The notes below the pieces were generated by a model that had not been told where the DNA came from, searched no databases, and worked only from the letters and a program-made list of their open reading frames with translations. Both the position numbers and the translations under genes were made by a program. Of a DNA stretch of 64,000 bases, positions 18,564 through 27,203 are shown one piece after another. The first letter of the stretch is position 1. Each line of letters starts with the position of its first letter. Source of the stretch: OCS155 cluster bacterium AG-422-J23 (GTDB lineage Bacteria; Actinomycetota; Acidimicrobiia; Actinomarinales; Actinomarinaceae); contig QCMT01000001.1 in the NCBI GenBank assembly GCA_003213625.1, positions 164,615-228,614 on the forward strand. The letters run 5' to 3'.

Positions 18564-19380
18564 TTACATAAAATATTGAAATTAATATAACGATTACCCC
18601 TAGCCAATTAATTAAATTTAAAACTTCTCCAACAAAAAAAACACCAATTAGTAAAGCAAAAACCCCTTCTAATCCAAATAATAAAGATGCTGTAGATGCA
18701 TTTATACTTTTCTGTCCAAATAGTTGAAGATAAAAGGCACAAAAATTAACAACAAATCCTAAAAACAGAATTGGAAATATAAAACTGCTAGCTAAGCCTA
18801 AGTTTGTAATGTTTAAAAAGGGTAAGCAAAAAATGGCTCCTGATAATGACTGTATGAACATCAATTTTGAAATGCTCATATTTTTTATATATCTTTCAAC
18901 CATAACTATATGTAAGGCATATCCAGTTGCACAAATTAATGTAAATAAATTACCAAATAATTGATCTAAATCGTTTAAAGCAATTAATAAAATTCCAAAA
19001 AAACCTGATACTGATCCAATTAAATTTTTTCTCTGAATAGTTTTGTTATTTATAAATTTTGAAAAAATAGGAGTTAAGACAATGTAAAATCCTGTCACAA
19101 CTCCAGAATTAATGGTTGAAGTTGTTTCAAGACCAATTGTTTGTGTAATATAGCCAATCCATAAGAAAACACCCATAAGCAAGCCAGGAAATATGTACGT
19201 TTTCTCAGGAATTCCACCAACGATTAAAAATAACATTGCTGCAATAACGTATCTCAAGAAAACTATATTTACAGGATTAATTGAAGTAATTAAATCTTTT
19301 ACAACAGCAAAGGTTGATCCAAATAATAAAGCGGATGTAACCAAAGCTATAATTGAAATATTTTTATTATTTAAAATCAT
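18553..19380 (-). CDS. EamA/DMT-superfamily transporter
   Basis: A 275-aa integral membrane protein with about ten hydrophobic helices in two repeated halves, typical of the drug/metabolite transporter superfamily. EamA landmarks include the N-terminal SALLFGSTFAVVKDLI and NPVNIVFLRYVIAAML segments, and LLFGLEGVFALLIGVFFVGE near the end, the usual start of the second EamA repeat's last helices. The substrate cannot be predicted; relatives export amino acids or metabolites. It is on the minus strand, with nth starting divergently 40 nt away. Confidence 0.85.
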   Translation of the reverse strand: MILNNKNISIIALVTSALLFGSTFAVVKDLITSINPVNIVFLRYVIAAMLFLIVGGIPEKTYIFPGLLMGVFLWIGYITQTIGLETTSTINSGVVTGFYIVLTPIFSKFINNKTIQRKNLIGSVSGFFGILLIALNDLDQLFGNLFTLICATGYALHIVMVERYIKNMSISKLMFIQSLSGAIFCLPFLNITNLGLASSFIFPILFLGFVVNFCAFYLQLFGQKSINASTASLLFGLEGVFALLIGVFFVGEVLNLINWLGVIVILISIFYVIKE

Positions 19381-19420
19381 CCGAATAAGTGAACATTAAT
19401 ATCTTGTATAAAATAATGAT

Positions 19421-20053
19421 ATGAAAAAACAAGATAAGGTAAAAAAAATTCATAAGATTTTAGATGAACTTTATCCAAAACCTCAAAAACCATTGAATCA
19501 CAAAGATGCTTACACATTATTAATTGCAGTTCTGTTATCTGCAAGATGTACTGATAAAAAAGTAAATGAGGTTACTCCAGAGCTGTTTAAGATTGCAGAT
19601 AATCCAAAAGACATGTCCAGAATAGATGTCAGGACAATTAGAAAGATCGTCAAACCTTGTGGTCTTTCACCACAGAAGTCAAAAGCAATATCAAATCTAT
19701 CAAAAATTTTAGTAGAAAAATATGATGGAAAAGTACCAGACAACTTTGATGATTTAGAATCTCTTCCTGGAATCGGTCATAAAAGTGCATCTGTTGTGAT
19801 GGGACAGGCTTTTGGAGTCCAGACATTCCCAGTTGATACTCATATTCATAGACTTGCTTGGAGATGGGGGCTTTCTACAAGAAGAAGTGTTGAGCAAACT
19901 GAAAAAGATTTAAAAAGATTATTTCCAGAAAGTTCATGGAATAAACTTCACTTACAAATTATTTTTTTTGGAAGAGAATATTGCCCTGCGATTTCACATA
20001 AAAAAGAATTATGTCCAATATGTAGCAAGTATGGAAGAAAAGATATGAAATAA
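19421..20053 (+). CDS. nth: Endonuclease III (DNA glycosylase/AP lyase) with an incomplete Fe-S cysteine set
   Basis: Nth removes oxidised pyrimidines and cleaves AP sites in base-excision repair. The 210-aa protein has the helix-hairpin-helix LPGIGHKSASVV with the catalytic Lys, the VDTHIHRLAWRWG block with the catalytic Asp, and the N-terminal LLSARCTDKKV segment. The C-terminal [4Fe-4S] loop is atypical: Cys188, Cys198 and Cys201 are present with a longer first spacing, and the fourth position (residue 207) is Lys. The protein ends three residues later, so either the cluster is lost or a different ligand is used. ccdA starts directly after the stop. Confidence 0.92.
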   Translation: MKKQDKVKKIHKILDELYPKPQKPLNHKDAYTLLIAVLLSARCTDKKVNEVTPELFKIADNPKDMSRIDVRTIRKIVKPCGLSPQKSKAISNLSKILVEKYDGKVPDNFDDLESLPGIGHKSASVVMGQAFGVQTFPVDTHIHRLAWRWGLSTRRSVEQTEKDLKRLFPESSWNKLHLQIIFFGREYCPAISHKKELCPICSKYGRKDMK

Positions 20054-20761
20054 ATGGAAGTCAATTTTTTTATTGCGTTTATATTTGGTTTTTTATCATT
20101 TGTTTCTCCTTGTGTTCTTCCCCTTGTGCCTGGTTATCTGGCTATATTTTCAGAATCAGAAGATGACATAAAAACTCGTTTATTTGGATCAGTACAATTT
20201 ACATTAGGATTTTCTCTGGTTTTCATCTCACTTGCAGCAATAGCAACAAATATAGGATCTTTTTTTAGCAGAAACTCTGAATCTTTATCTAGGGTAAGTG
20301 GCTTGATAATTATATTTTTTGGCCTTATGTTAATGATTCCATCTTTAAACAATAAGTATTTTTATAGTTCGAATTACATAGATATTAAAAACTTTAATAG
20401 AATGAAAAATTTTGTTCTCGGTCTAACGTTTGCTTTTGGATTTACACCATGCATTGGCCCTGTGTTAGGAGCACTTCTAACACTTTCTTCAAGTAGTAAC
20501 ACAATTAACCAAGGTATATCGCTGTTAATCTTTTACTCTTTTGGATTAGCGATTCCTTTTATTTTATTACCAATATTTTCATCAAAGGTAAATTTGAAAT
20601 CAAAAATATTCACTTTTTTCAAAAAATACTCTTCTTATATATCAGGATCAACATTGGTTGCAATAGGCGCACTTATTTTTTCTGATAGAATGTACATACT
20701 TGCTTCTTTCTTTCAAGAGATATTTATTCGTCTCAACTTAGAGCGTCTAAGTAACATTTAA
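20054..20761 (+). CDS. ccdA: CcdA-like cytochrome c biogenesis / thiol-disulfide membrane transporter
   Basis: A 235-aa, six-helix membrane protein of the CcdA/DsbD transmembrane family, which passes electrons from cytoplasmic thioredoxin to external thiol proteins. Both redox cysteines are in the expected motifs: SPCVLPLVPGYLAIF in the first helix and TPCIGPVLGALL in the fourth. It follows nth with no gap and precedes the YgfZ-like gene. No ResB/ResC partners are visible nearby, so it may feed general thiol reduction instead of a dedicated cytochrome c pathway. Confidence 0.9.
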   Translation: MEVNFFIAFIFGFLSFVSPCVLPLVPGYLAIFSESEDDIKTRLFGSVQFTLGFSLVFISLAAIATNIGSFFSRNSESLSRVSGLIIIFFGLMLMIPSLNNKYFYSSNYIDIKNFNRMKNFVLGLTFAFGFTPCIGPVLGALLTLSSSSNTINQGISLLIFYSFGLAIPFILLPIFSSKVNLKSKIFTFFKKYSSYISGSTLVAIGALIFSDRMYILASFFQEIFIRLNLERLSNI

Positions 20762-20763
20762 TT

Positions 20764-21327
20764 ATGACTTCAAATATTCAAACTGAAAAGGTTTTAAAAA
20801 TAACCGGTAGTGATAATGTAACATTCCTTGACTCTATAATTTCAAATAATATCGAACAAGATAGCATCAAACCTTCATTTTTACTTGGACCTGATGGAAA
20901 AATTAATCACTGGTTTTTAATAGAAGAAAAAAACAAAGAAGTATTTGTATATCAAGATAAGAGAGAATTGAATTTTATATTGGATAGTTTGAAAAAATAT
21001 GCCATAAGAATTGATTGTAATTTTAAAATTGAAGACAGCATAATCACTTTACAACTTGATCTTGATAAAGAAATATTTGAAACAACTGAAACGAAAGAAA
21101 AGTCAGTCTCTTGGTATGATTTTGAATTAAACAACGAACTACCCACTAAAGAAATGGTAAATACTGGATTACTACCCAATGAAACAAAATGGTTAGATTT
21201 TTTTGTTGATTTTGAGAAAGGTTGCTTTCTTGGACAAGAACAAGCGTCAAGAATAAAATTTAGAGGAAAGTCTAGAAGGATGCTGGTTACAAACGAATTA
21301 GGTATTCAAGAAATAATAAAAATTTGA
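20764..21327 (+). CDS. ygfZ: Short YgfZ/GcvT-like folate-binding protein
   Basis: A protein of the YgfZ/IbaG-linked family, which supports Fe-S cluster assembly and repair using a folate-binding GcvT fold. The identifying element is the KGCxxGQE signature (EKGCFLGQEQASRI, residues about 151-164), with LDFFVDFEKG just before it. At 187 aa it is much shorter than typical YgfZ (about 300 aa) and lacks the C-terminal barrel. The N-terminal GcvT-like part (FLLGPDGKINHWFLIE) is recognisable. It starts 2 nt after ccdA and ends 3 nt before the zinc-ribbon gene, forming a compact run from nth. Confidence 0.8.
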   Translation: MTSNIQTEKVLKITGSDNVTFLDSIISNNIEQDSIKPSFLLGPDGKINHWFLIEEKNKEVFVYQDKRELNFILDSLKKYAIRIDCNFKIEDSIITLQLDLDKEIFETTETKEKSVSWYDFELNNELPTKEMVNTGLLPNETKWLDFFVDFEKGCFLGQEQASRIKFRGKSRRMLVTNELGIQEIIKI

Positions 21328-21330
21328 AAA

Positions 21331-21633
21331 ATGGACCGTTGCGAATATTGTGGAAGAATTTTATATATTAATAGATCCGATAAATATCTTCTTTGTTCTA
21401 AAAAATGTAAACAAAAATTTAAAAATAAGATTGATATTTTAAATACAAACAAATTTGTTCTTAACTTAGTAAGCAAAGAATGGATTTCAGTAAAGAATAT
21501 TGTTTCATCAAATAAAAATAAATTTGAAATTGTCTCATCAATCTCAAGATTGATTTATTTTGAAAAAAAATTGATTAAGAAAGAAAAAGGTGAAATAAAC
21601 TTAAAAACAAATGTCTCTATAAAGAAAAGATAG
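21331..21633 (+). CDS. Small zinc-ribbon-like protein
   Basis: A 100-aa, very basic protein with an N-terminal cysteine cluster CEYC near residue 4 and CSKKC near residue 22 (C-x2-C-x14-C-x3-C), a plausible zinc knuckle, followed by a lysine-rich helical region. It resembles small zinc-ribbon proteins in general, but I do not recognise a named family. It is the last gene of the nth-ccdA-ygfZ run and overlaps the end of the convergent YczE-like gene by 17 nt. Confidence 0.65.
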   Translation: MDRCEYCGRILYINRSDKYLLCSKKCKQKFKNKIDILNTNKFVLNLVSKEWISVKNIVSSNKNKFEIVSSISRLIYFEKKLIKKEKGEINLKTNVSIKKR

Positions 21634-22213
21634 CACCTTTATCATATCGTTTTAAAGAGAATTGAACTATTGGTCCAACAACTATAACCATAAATATTGT
21701 TCCGTATCCATATGAGCCTCCAAGTAGAACTCCAGTTAAAAATGCCGTAAAATCAATTCCGATTCTTGTTGCTCGAACACTTGGGCCTCGCTTGGCAATG
21801 CCTGTCATAATTCCATCTCTTGGACCAGGACCTAATCCAGAACCGATATATATTCCAACACCCATTGCAAAAAGCACTGTTCCAAAATATAGGTATAAAT
21901 GTCTTGTCCAAATTTCCTCAGGCGTTGGTATGAAATACATTGTTAAGTCAAGTACATTTCCAATAGTTAAAATGTTTAGAATCGTTCCAAGAAACGGCTT
22001 TTGTTTTAATGGAATCCAACCTAGTAAAACAATGAATCCGGTAATTACCCCAGCAAAGCCAATTCTTACATTTATTAATTGACTAAAACCATCATGGAAT
22101 ACATCCCATGGGTTAAGTCCTAACTTAGCCTCTATCGTAAACGCAAGACCTATTCCACATAGAAACAGGCCGAAGAAACATTGTGGAAGCCTCTTTATAA
22201 TTTTTTTACTCAT
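21617..22213 (-). CDS. YczE/YitT-like multi-pass membrane protein
   Basis: A 198-aa membrane protein of the YczE (COG2364) type, with five to six hydrophobic helices. Family-like elements include the N-terminal GIGLAFTIEAKLGLNPWDVFHDG, with the LNPWDV motif, and a second repeat GSGLGPGPRDGIMTGIA with conserved Gly-Pro. The biological role of the family is not established; a few members affect lipopeptide or antibiotic production in Bacillus. It overlaps the following minus-strand gene by 8 nt, so the two are probably co-transcribed. Confidence 0.82.
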   Translation of the reverse strand: MSKKIIKRLPQCFFGLFLCGIGLAFTIEAKLGLNPWDVFHDGFSQLINVRIGFAGVITGFIVLLGWIPLKQKPFLGTILNILTIGNVLDLTMYFIPTPEEIWTRHLYLYFGTVLFAMGVGIYIGSGLGPGPRDGIMTGIAKRGPSVRATRIGIDFTAFLTGVLLGGSYGYGTIFMVIVVGPIVQFSLKRYDKGAIFSL

Positions 22214-22580
22214 TAATTATGAAAATTTGTTCAAGGTAAGGGATATTCTCTGGACATAGTTCATAAATTGATTGAAACCTTAAAATTGGAATGATTCTAT
22301 TTTTTTCATCGACAACGATTTCGTTATTAATTAATTCGTTCCTAATAAGATTTTCTGAAGTCTCAATATCAATCCAATCGACAGAAGATATGCATATATT
22401 TTTTCCTATATTAATTAAAGTATTTTCAGGAATGTTATCTAGAGTATCTTCAGCATCTGCAATTCTAATTTGTTCGACAAATTCACTTCCAAAAGAATCA
22501 CTTGAATAATTTTGATAAATGATAAATGAAATACTTAGGATTATAAAAACTATTACACTTATTAAAGGAATTTTCTTCAC
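22206..22580 (-). CDS. Membrane-anchored or secreted small protein with two cysteines
   Basis: A 124-aa protein with an N-terminal hydrophobic segment (about residues 5-22) that could be a signal peptide or anchor, followed by an acidic extracytoplasmic region. Two cysteines sit in NICISSVDW and YELCPEN. The spacing and helical pattern are reminiscent of small actinobacterial DUF732-type proteins, but this is only a resemblance. It is upstream of, and overlaps, the YczE-like gene on the minus strand. Confidence 0.6.
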   Translation of the reverse strand: MKKIPLISVIVFIILSISFIIYQNYSSDSFGSEFVEQIRIADAEDTLDNIPENTLINIGKNICISSVDWIDIETSENLIRNELINNEIVVDEKNRIIPILRFQSIYELCPENIPYLEQIFIINE

Positions 22581-22620
22581 ACTACATTATTGTCCATTAA
22601 ATATTTTAGTTTTTAAAATG

Positions 22621-22702
22621 TACCCGGAGGGGGAGTCGAACCCCCACATCCGAAGATACTGGATTTTGAGTCCAGCGCGTCTGCCAATTCCGCCATCCGG
22701 GC
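22621..22702 (-). tRNA. tRNA-Leu, anticodon CAA
   Basis: Read on the minus strand, the 82-nt sequence folds as a class II tRNA. The acceptor is GCCCGGA pairing with TCCGGGT (one G-U pair), with discriminator A73. The D-arm segment is GGCGGAATTGGCAGACGC. The anticodon stem CTGGA/TCCAG encloses loop CTCAAAA, giving anticodon CAA, which reads UUG codons. There is a short variable arm (TATCTTCGGATG) and a T-arm with GGTTCGACTCC. CCA is not encoded. It is followed on the minus strand by the DUF732-like gene and lies divergent to polA. Confidence 0.97.
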
Positions 22703-22712
22703 CTATCTAAAG

Positions 22713-22718
22713 ATTATA
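22713..22718 (-). promoter_or_regulatory. Probable -10 element of the tRNA-Leu(CAA) promoter
   Basis: On the minus strand these bases read TATAAT, a perfect sigma-A -10 hexamer, ending 10 nt before the first base of the tRNA. That spacing fits a start site a few bases upstream of the mature 5' end. No convincing -35 hexamer is visible in the AT-rich sequence further upstream. Confidence 0.45.
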
Positions 22719-22769
22719 TTTGATATATATAAAATAAGAGAATTTATTTTTTAAGTTTAAAATGGTTAA

Positions 22770-25268
22770 GTGATAGTTCTCATAGATGGTTTTAGTGTTG
22801 CGTTTAGAGCTTTTTATGCATTACCAGAGACCTTAATGACTTCAACTGGAACGCCTACAAACGTTATACATGGTTTTTTATCCATGATTAATAAAGTCGT
22901 AAATGATTATGATCCTAAACAAATAATAATTACGTGGGATCTACCAGGAAAAACATTTAGGAACGACATATATAAAGAGTACAAAGCAAATAGATCTCCA
23001 GCACCTGACAACTTTAACGTTCAAATTCCTCTATTACATGAACTCATTGAATCATTTAATATTCCACAAGTTTCAGTTGAAGGACATGAGGCTGATGATG
23101 TTTTAGGTTCTTTATCCAACCTTTTTAATCAAAATAATAAAAATGTATTGATAGTGACTGGAGATAGAGATACTTTTCAATTAATAACAAAAAAAACAAA
23201 TATTTTATATACAAAAAGAGGGATTACGGATACTGATAAAGTAGATGAATCATTTTTTAAAAATAAGTTTGGCATTAAGCCATCACAATACATAGAGTAT
23301 CTAGCTTTAAAGGGTGATCCTTCTGATAACATACCAGGGCTTGCAGGGGTGGGAGAGAAAACAGCAATTTCACTTCTCCAACAGTATGAGAATATTGACA
23401 GAATATATAAAAACCTTGACGAGTTAACTCCTAAGTTGAAAAACTCATTTGAAGAAAATAAAGAAATTTTATTTATAAGTAAGGAGTTAGCAACTATAAA
23501 AACTGATTTAGATCTAGAATTGCCAACAGTAAAAACTAGCGAAACTGCATATTTATCTGATCAGGTTTTACTAGAAGCTCAAGAAAAGGTCTTAAATCTA
23601 GAACTTAATAAATACACAATATCTCAAGATGAAAATATCGAGTTAGAGATTGAAAATGATTCAAAAGAAGATATATCTGAAAATAAAAACCTAGAAGGTA
23701 AAGCATACTTACTAAATTTTGAAGAAGATATGTATTTCATACAAAAAGAAAGTTTTGGAAAATATATTGGCAAAATTTCAGATCTAAGGGAATTAATATT
23801 CTTAAACTCCCAAAGTATTTTGGAAATAATAGATGAAAAAATTAATTTTGAAAAGGCAGACGCATATGACTGCATTTTATTTCTAAAAGATCCAAGCATA
23901 AGGCCTGATAATCTTTTAAGTATTTGTAAGCATATTAATAGAACATCAGGTCTAACTAAGAAGTCAGAAGTTTATGAATATCTTCAATTTTTCCAAAAAA
24001 ATATTGAATTTATTGACAAAGAAATTAATAAATTCAAAAAAGATAAAAAACTTAATCTTATATATGAAGATCTAGATTATCCAATGTTAAAAATCTTAGA
24101 TTCAATGAACAAGAAGGGTGTAAGAATATCATTAAAAAAAATTGAGATACTTTCAGAGGAGATAAATCATGAATTAGAAAATTATAAAAACGCTATCAAG
24201 TCAATCACAAAAAAAGACTTTAATTTAAATTCTCCAAAACAACTATCTGAAATTCTTTACGAAGACATGAAATATCCTGTTCTTAAAAAAACTCCAAAAG
24301 GAGCACCATCGACCGATGCATCAGTCCTAGAAGAGCTCTCAAAATCTCATGAGCTTCCAAAACTAATTTTAAAATATAGAGAGTATGAAAAGTTACGCTC
24401 TACATACATCGAAGGCTTAAAAAATGAAGTTATTAAGAACAGAGTACATACCAGTTACAATTTATTTGGAACAACAACAGGCCGTCTTTCTTCAGAAAAA
24501 CCAAATTTACAAAATATTCCAAATAAAACAGACATGGGTCAAAGAATAAGAGAATTTTTTATCGCAGATTCTAAGCATGTTTTTGTTATTGCTGATTATT
24601 CACAAATAGAATTGAGAGTTCTTGCTCATTTAAGTAACGATAAATCAATGATTGATATGTTACAAAATAGAGAATCTGATATTCACTCAGAGACTGCTTC
24701 AAAAATTTTTCAAACAAATATTGAATCTGTAACAAAAGATATGAGAAGAAAGGCTAAGGAAGTTAATTTTGGTTTAATTTATGGAATGGAATCGTTTGGA
24801 CTCTCTAAAAGCTTAAATATTTCAAAAAAAGAAGCCGAGGAGCTAATAGAAGCATATTTTTCACAATTTCCAAAGATAAAAGGTTTTCTTGACAAAATAG
24901 TCGATGACGCAACCACAAACACCTTTACCGAAACGCTATATGGTAGAAAAAGATATATTAAAGAATTAGCATCATCTAACTTTCAGTTAAAAGCAATGGG
25001 AAAAAGAATTGCTATGAATGCACCTATACAAGGAACAGCTTCAGACATTATGAAAATCGCAATGATAAAACTTAATAAAGAAATTCAAAAAATAAAATCA
25101 ACCGATCTTCTTTTACAAATACATGATGAGATTATTATTCAGACACCCAAAGAATCTGCCAATAAAGTATCGAAGATAGTTAAAAAGGAGATGGAGGGTG
25201 CGTCTAAATTAAAAGTTCCACTTTTTGTTGATATAAAAGAAAATATAAATTTATCAAATTTAAATTAA
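22770..25268 (+). CDS. polA: DNA polymerase I
   Basis: Pol I fills repair gaps and removes RNA primers. The 832-aa protein starts at GTG 22770 (IVLIDGFSVAFRAFYAL). Domains are an N-terminal 5'-3' flap nuclease (residues 1 to about 280, with VEGHEADDVLGSL, TGDRDTFQL and KGDPSDNIPG), a central degenerate 3'-5' exonuclease region (about 290-430) without recognisable DEDD metal residues, and the C-terminal polymerase. The polymerase has TTTGRLSSEKPNLQNIP, motif A DYSQIELRVLAHLS near residue 608, motif B RRKAKEVNFGLIYGM, and the HDE of motif C near 785. Loss of proofreading in Pol I is normal in Actinobacteria. Confidence 0.97.
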   Translation: MIVLIDGFSVAFRAFYALPETLMTSTGTPTNVIHGFLSMINKVVNDYDPKQIIITWDLPGKTFRNDIYKEYKANRSPAPDNFNVQIPLLHELIESFNIPQVSVEGHEADDVLGSLSNLFNQNNKNVLIVTGDRDTFQLITKKTNILYTKRGITDTDKVDESFFKNKFGIKPSQYIEYLALKGDPSDNIPGLAGVGEKTAISLLQQYENIDRIYKNLDELTPKLKNSFEENKEILFISKELATIKTDLDLELPTVKTSETAYLSDQVLLEAQEKVLNLELNKYTISQDENIELEIENDSKEDISENKNLEGKAYLLNFEEDMYFIQKESFGKYIGKISDLRELIFLNSQSILEIIDEKINFEKADAYDCILFLKDPSIRPDNLLSICKHINRTSGLTKKSEVYEYLQFFQKNIEFIDKEINKFKKDKKLNLIYEDLDYPMLKILDSMNKKGVRISLKKIEILSEEINHELENYKNAIKSITKKDFNLNSPKQLSEILYEDMKYPVLKKTPKGAPSTDASVLEELSKSHELPKLILKYREYEKLRSTYIEGLKNEVIKNRVHTSYNLFGTTTGRLSSEKPNLQNIPNKTDMGQRIREFFIADSKHVFVIADYSQIELRVLAHLSNDKSMIDMLQNRESDIHSETASKIFQTNIESVTKDMRRKAKEVNFGLIYGMESFGLSKSLNISKKEAEELIEAYFSQFPKIKGFLDKIVDDATTNTFTETLYGRKRYIKELASSNFQLKAMGKRIAMNAPIQGTASDIMKIAMIKLNKEIQKIKSTDLLLQIHDEIIIQTPKESANKVSKIVKKEMEGASKLKVPLFVDIKENINLSNLN

Positions 25269-25272
25269 TTAC

Positions 25273-25299
25273 TTGTAAATTACACAAATATGTTATCCT
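25273..25299 (+). promoter_or_regulatory. Candidate rpsA promoter (extended -10)
   Basis: TTGTAA (25273-25278) and TATCCT (25294-25299) are separated by 15 nt, and TGT just before the second hexamer forms an extended -10 (TGnTATCCT). The element is 37 nt upstream of the rpsA ATG, in the only gap between polA and rpsA. It is a visual match only. Confidence 0.35.
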
Positions 25300-25336
25300 A
25301 AGAAACGCAATACTATGATTGGAATTAATAAAACAT

Positions 25337-26605
25337 ATGTCAGATAGCCAAAATGAGGCAGTAAAGCCAATCAATGACGTAACCCTTCCTGAAGACATCA
25401 GCCCGGATGATTTTCCAGCATTATTAGAACAAACACTTGTATCTTTTAAAAATGGTGATGTTATTGAAGGGACCGTGGTCAGGATTGACAGAAATGAAGT
25501 CATGGTTGATGTTGGTTATAAGTCCGAAGGTGTAATTCCATCCAGAGAATTATCAGTAAGAAAATCAATAAATCCTAACGAAGTATTTAATGTTGGTGAT
25601 AAAGTACAAGCTCTTGTTCTTGAAAAAGAAGACGATGAAGGAAGACTAATTTTATCTGTAAAAAGAGCAATATATGAAAAAGCCTGGGGAGACATTCAGA
25701 CAATTTCAGATCAAAATAAGTCAGTAAAAGGAACAGTTATTGAATCCGTCAAAGGAGGTCTAATTGTTGATATTGGTGTAAGAGGATTTCTACCTGCATC
25801 ATTGATAGATGTAAGAAGAGTGAAGGAGCTTAGTTCATATGTCGGCGAAGAGGTTGAAGCGAAAATATTAGAATTAGATAAACAAAGAAATAACATAGTT
25901 CTTTCGAGAAAAGCACATTTAGAAGAAGAACTTTCTGAAGAGAGACAAGGATTTTTAGGTGACTTACAAGTTGGCGATGTAAAAGATGGCAAGATATCAT
26001 CTATTGTAAATTTCGGCGCATTTGTAGATATTGGTGGAATGGATGGACTTGTCCATGTTTCAGAGTTGTCATGGAGACATGTTGAAAACCCAAATGAAAT
26101 AGTAAAAGTTGGTGATGCCGTAACAGTTAAAGTTTTAGAAATTGATAATGATAAGGAAAGGATATCATTATCTATTAAACAGGTTACCGAAGATCCTTGG
26201 TTAGATTTTGAACTAAATTTTAATGAAGGAGATGTTGTAGATGGAGAAGTTACAAAAGTTGTACCTTTTGGTGCATTTGTAACAATAGGCAAAGGTGTTG
26301 AGGGACTGGTCCATGTTTCAGAGATCTCTGTAGATAAAATTGAATCTCCAGAACTTGCGTTAGCCATTGGACAAGGTGTAAAAATTAAAATTATGGAACT
26401 TGATATACCAAAGAGAAGAGTAAATCTATCAATTAAACAAGCCGATCCTAATTGGGAAGTTAAAGAAGAAGAAAAAAATAAGCCAAAAACTCACTCATCA
26501 CAATCAGATGATAAACCTGCAGAAAGACAAACCGTTGAAGGCGTTGATGAATCCCTTGAAAATATATTACAGGAACTTAAAGAAAGAGGAATTGGAAGTA
26601 ATTAA
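25337..26605 (+). CDS. rpsA: 30S ribosomal protein S1
   Basis: S1 binds mRNA on the 30S subunit and helps initiation. Four S1 OB-fold repeats are visible: starting at NGDVIEGTVVRI, NKSVKGTVIESV, VGDVKDGKISSI and EGDVVDGEVTKV, the last two with the classic FGAFV and GLVHVSE signatures. The C-terminus is a charged, disordered-looking tail. I chose ATG 25337 (422 aa); an in-frame TTG at 25319 adds only six residues. The four-domain form is typical of Actinobacteria. The order polA-rpsA-coaE-uvrB is conserved in that phylum. Confidence 0.95.
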   Translation: MSDSQNEAVKPINDVTLPEDISPDDFPALLEQTLVSFKNGDVIEGTVVRIDRNEVMVDVGYKSEGVIPSRELSVRKSINPNEVFNVGDKVQALVLEKEDDEGRLILSVKRAIYEKAWGDIQTISDQNKSVKGTVIESVKGGLIVDIGVRGFLPASLIDVRRVKELSSYVGEEVEAKILELDKQRNNIVLSRKAHLEEELSEERQGFLGDLQVGDVKDGKISSIVNFGAFVDIGGMDGLVHVSELSWRHVENPNEIVKVGDAVTVKVLEIDNDKERISLSIKQVTEDPWLDFELNFNEGDVVDGEVTKVVPFGAFVTIGKGVEGLVHVSEISVDKIESPELALAIGQGVKIKIMELDIPKRRVNLSIKQADPNWEVKEEEKNKPKTHSSQSDDKPAERQTVEGVDESLENILQELKERGIGSN

Positions 26606-26645
26606 CAATTAAAGTTAAATTCTAATTTTCCTTAATCTTATATAT

Positions 26646-27203
26646 ATGTTTAAAAATGGAATAGTTATTACTGGACCTATTGGTTCTGGTAAATCAGAGG
26701 CTTTAAAAATAATTAAAAAACTAGGTTATCTTACAGTTGATCTTGATGTTATATCAAATGAAATCCTAGAAAGCGATGAAGGAATTAAATTTTTAGATTC
26801 AACTTTTCCTGATTGTATAAACGAAAATAGTATAAACAGAACAAGGCTGGCAAACATTGTTTTTAAAAACAAAGATCAATTAAAAATACTTGAGAGCTTT
26901 TTACATCCAAAAGTACAAGAAAAATTACTATCTATTTTAGAAAAAAATGAGGGATTTACTTTTATCGAAGTATCAGCACCAAAAAGTGTTACAGACTTAT
27001 TTAAATGTATTGTTATTTGGAGTCCCAAAGAGGTACGCATAAAGAGATTGCTTGATAGAGGAATGGATGAAGAAGATATTACAAATCGAATAAATAACCA
27101 ACCTAATGATGAGTGGTGGTACTCCATTGGCACACTGATTGAAAATAATAAAATCGAAGACTTAGAAAATAAATTAAATCATGAAATTTTAAAGTTATTA
27201 TGA
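26646..27203 (+). CDS. coaE: Dephospho-CoA kinase
   Basis: CoaE carries out the last step of coenzyme A synthesis, phosphorylating the 3'-OH of dephospho-CoA. The 185-aa protein has the P-loop GPIGSGKSEAL, the DLDVISNEI segment (equivalent to the DADxIxR motif), FLHPKVQE and the APKSVTDLF region. Unlike many actinobacterial CoaE proteins it has no C-terminal GrpB/UPF0157 fusion. It overlaps uvrB by 4 nt, so it heads the uvr operon. Confidence 0.92.
   Translation: MFKNGIVITGPIGSGKSEALKIIKKLGYLTVDLDVISNEILESDEGIKFLDSTFPDCINENSINRTRLANIVFKNKDQLKILESFLHPKVQEKLLSILEKNEGFTFIEVSAPKSVTDLFKCIVIWSPKEVRIKRLLDRGMDEEDITNRINNQPNDEWWYSIGTLIENNKIEDLENKLNHEILKLL

Noticed and set aside
22519-22710. A 63-aa open frame across the tRNA-Leu(CAA)
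   Set aside because: It runs antisense through the tRNA gene; its C-terminal half is merely the translated tRNA complement.
25711-26367. A 218-aa open frame on the minus strand inside rpsA
   Set aside because: It is antisense to the four S1 domains; Ser/Thr/Pro-rich composition with no domain and no start signal.
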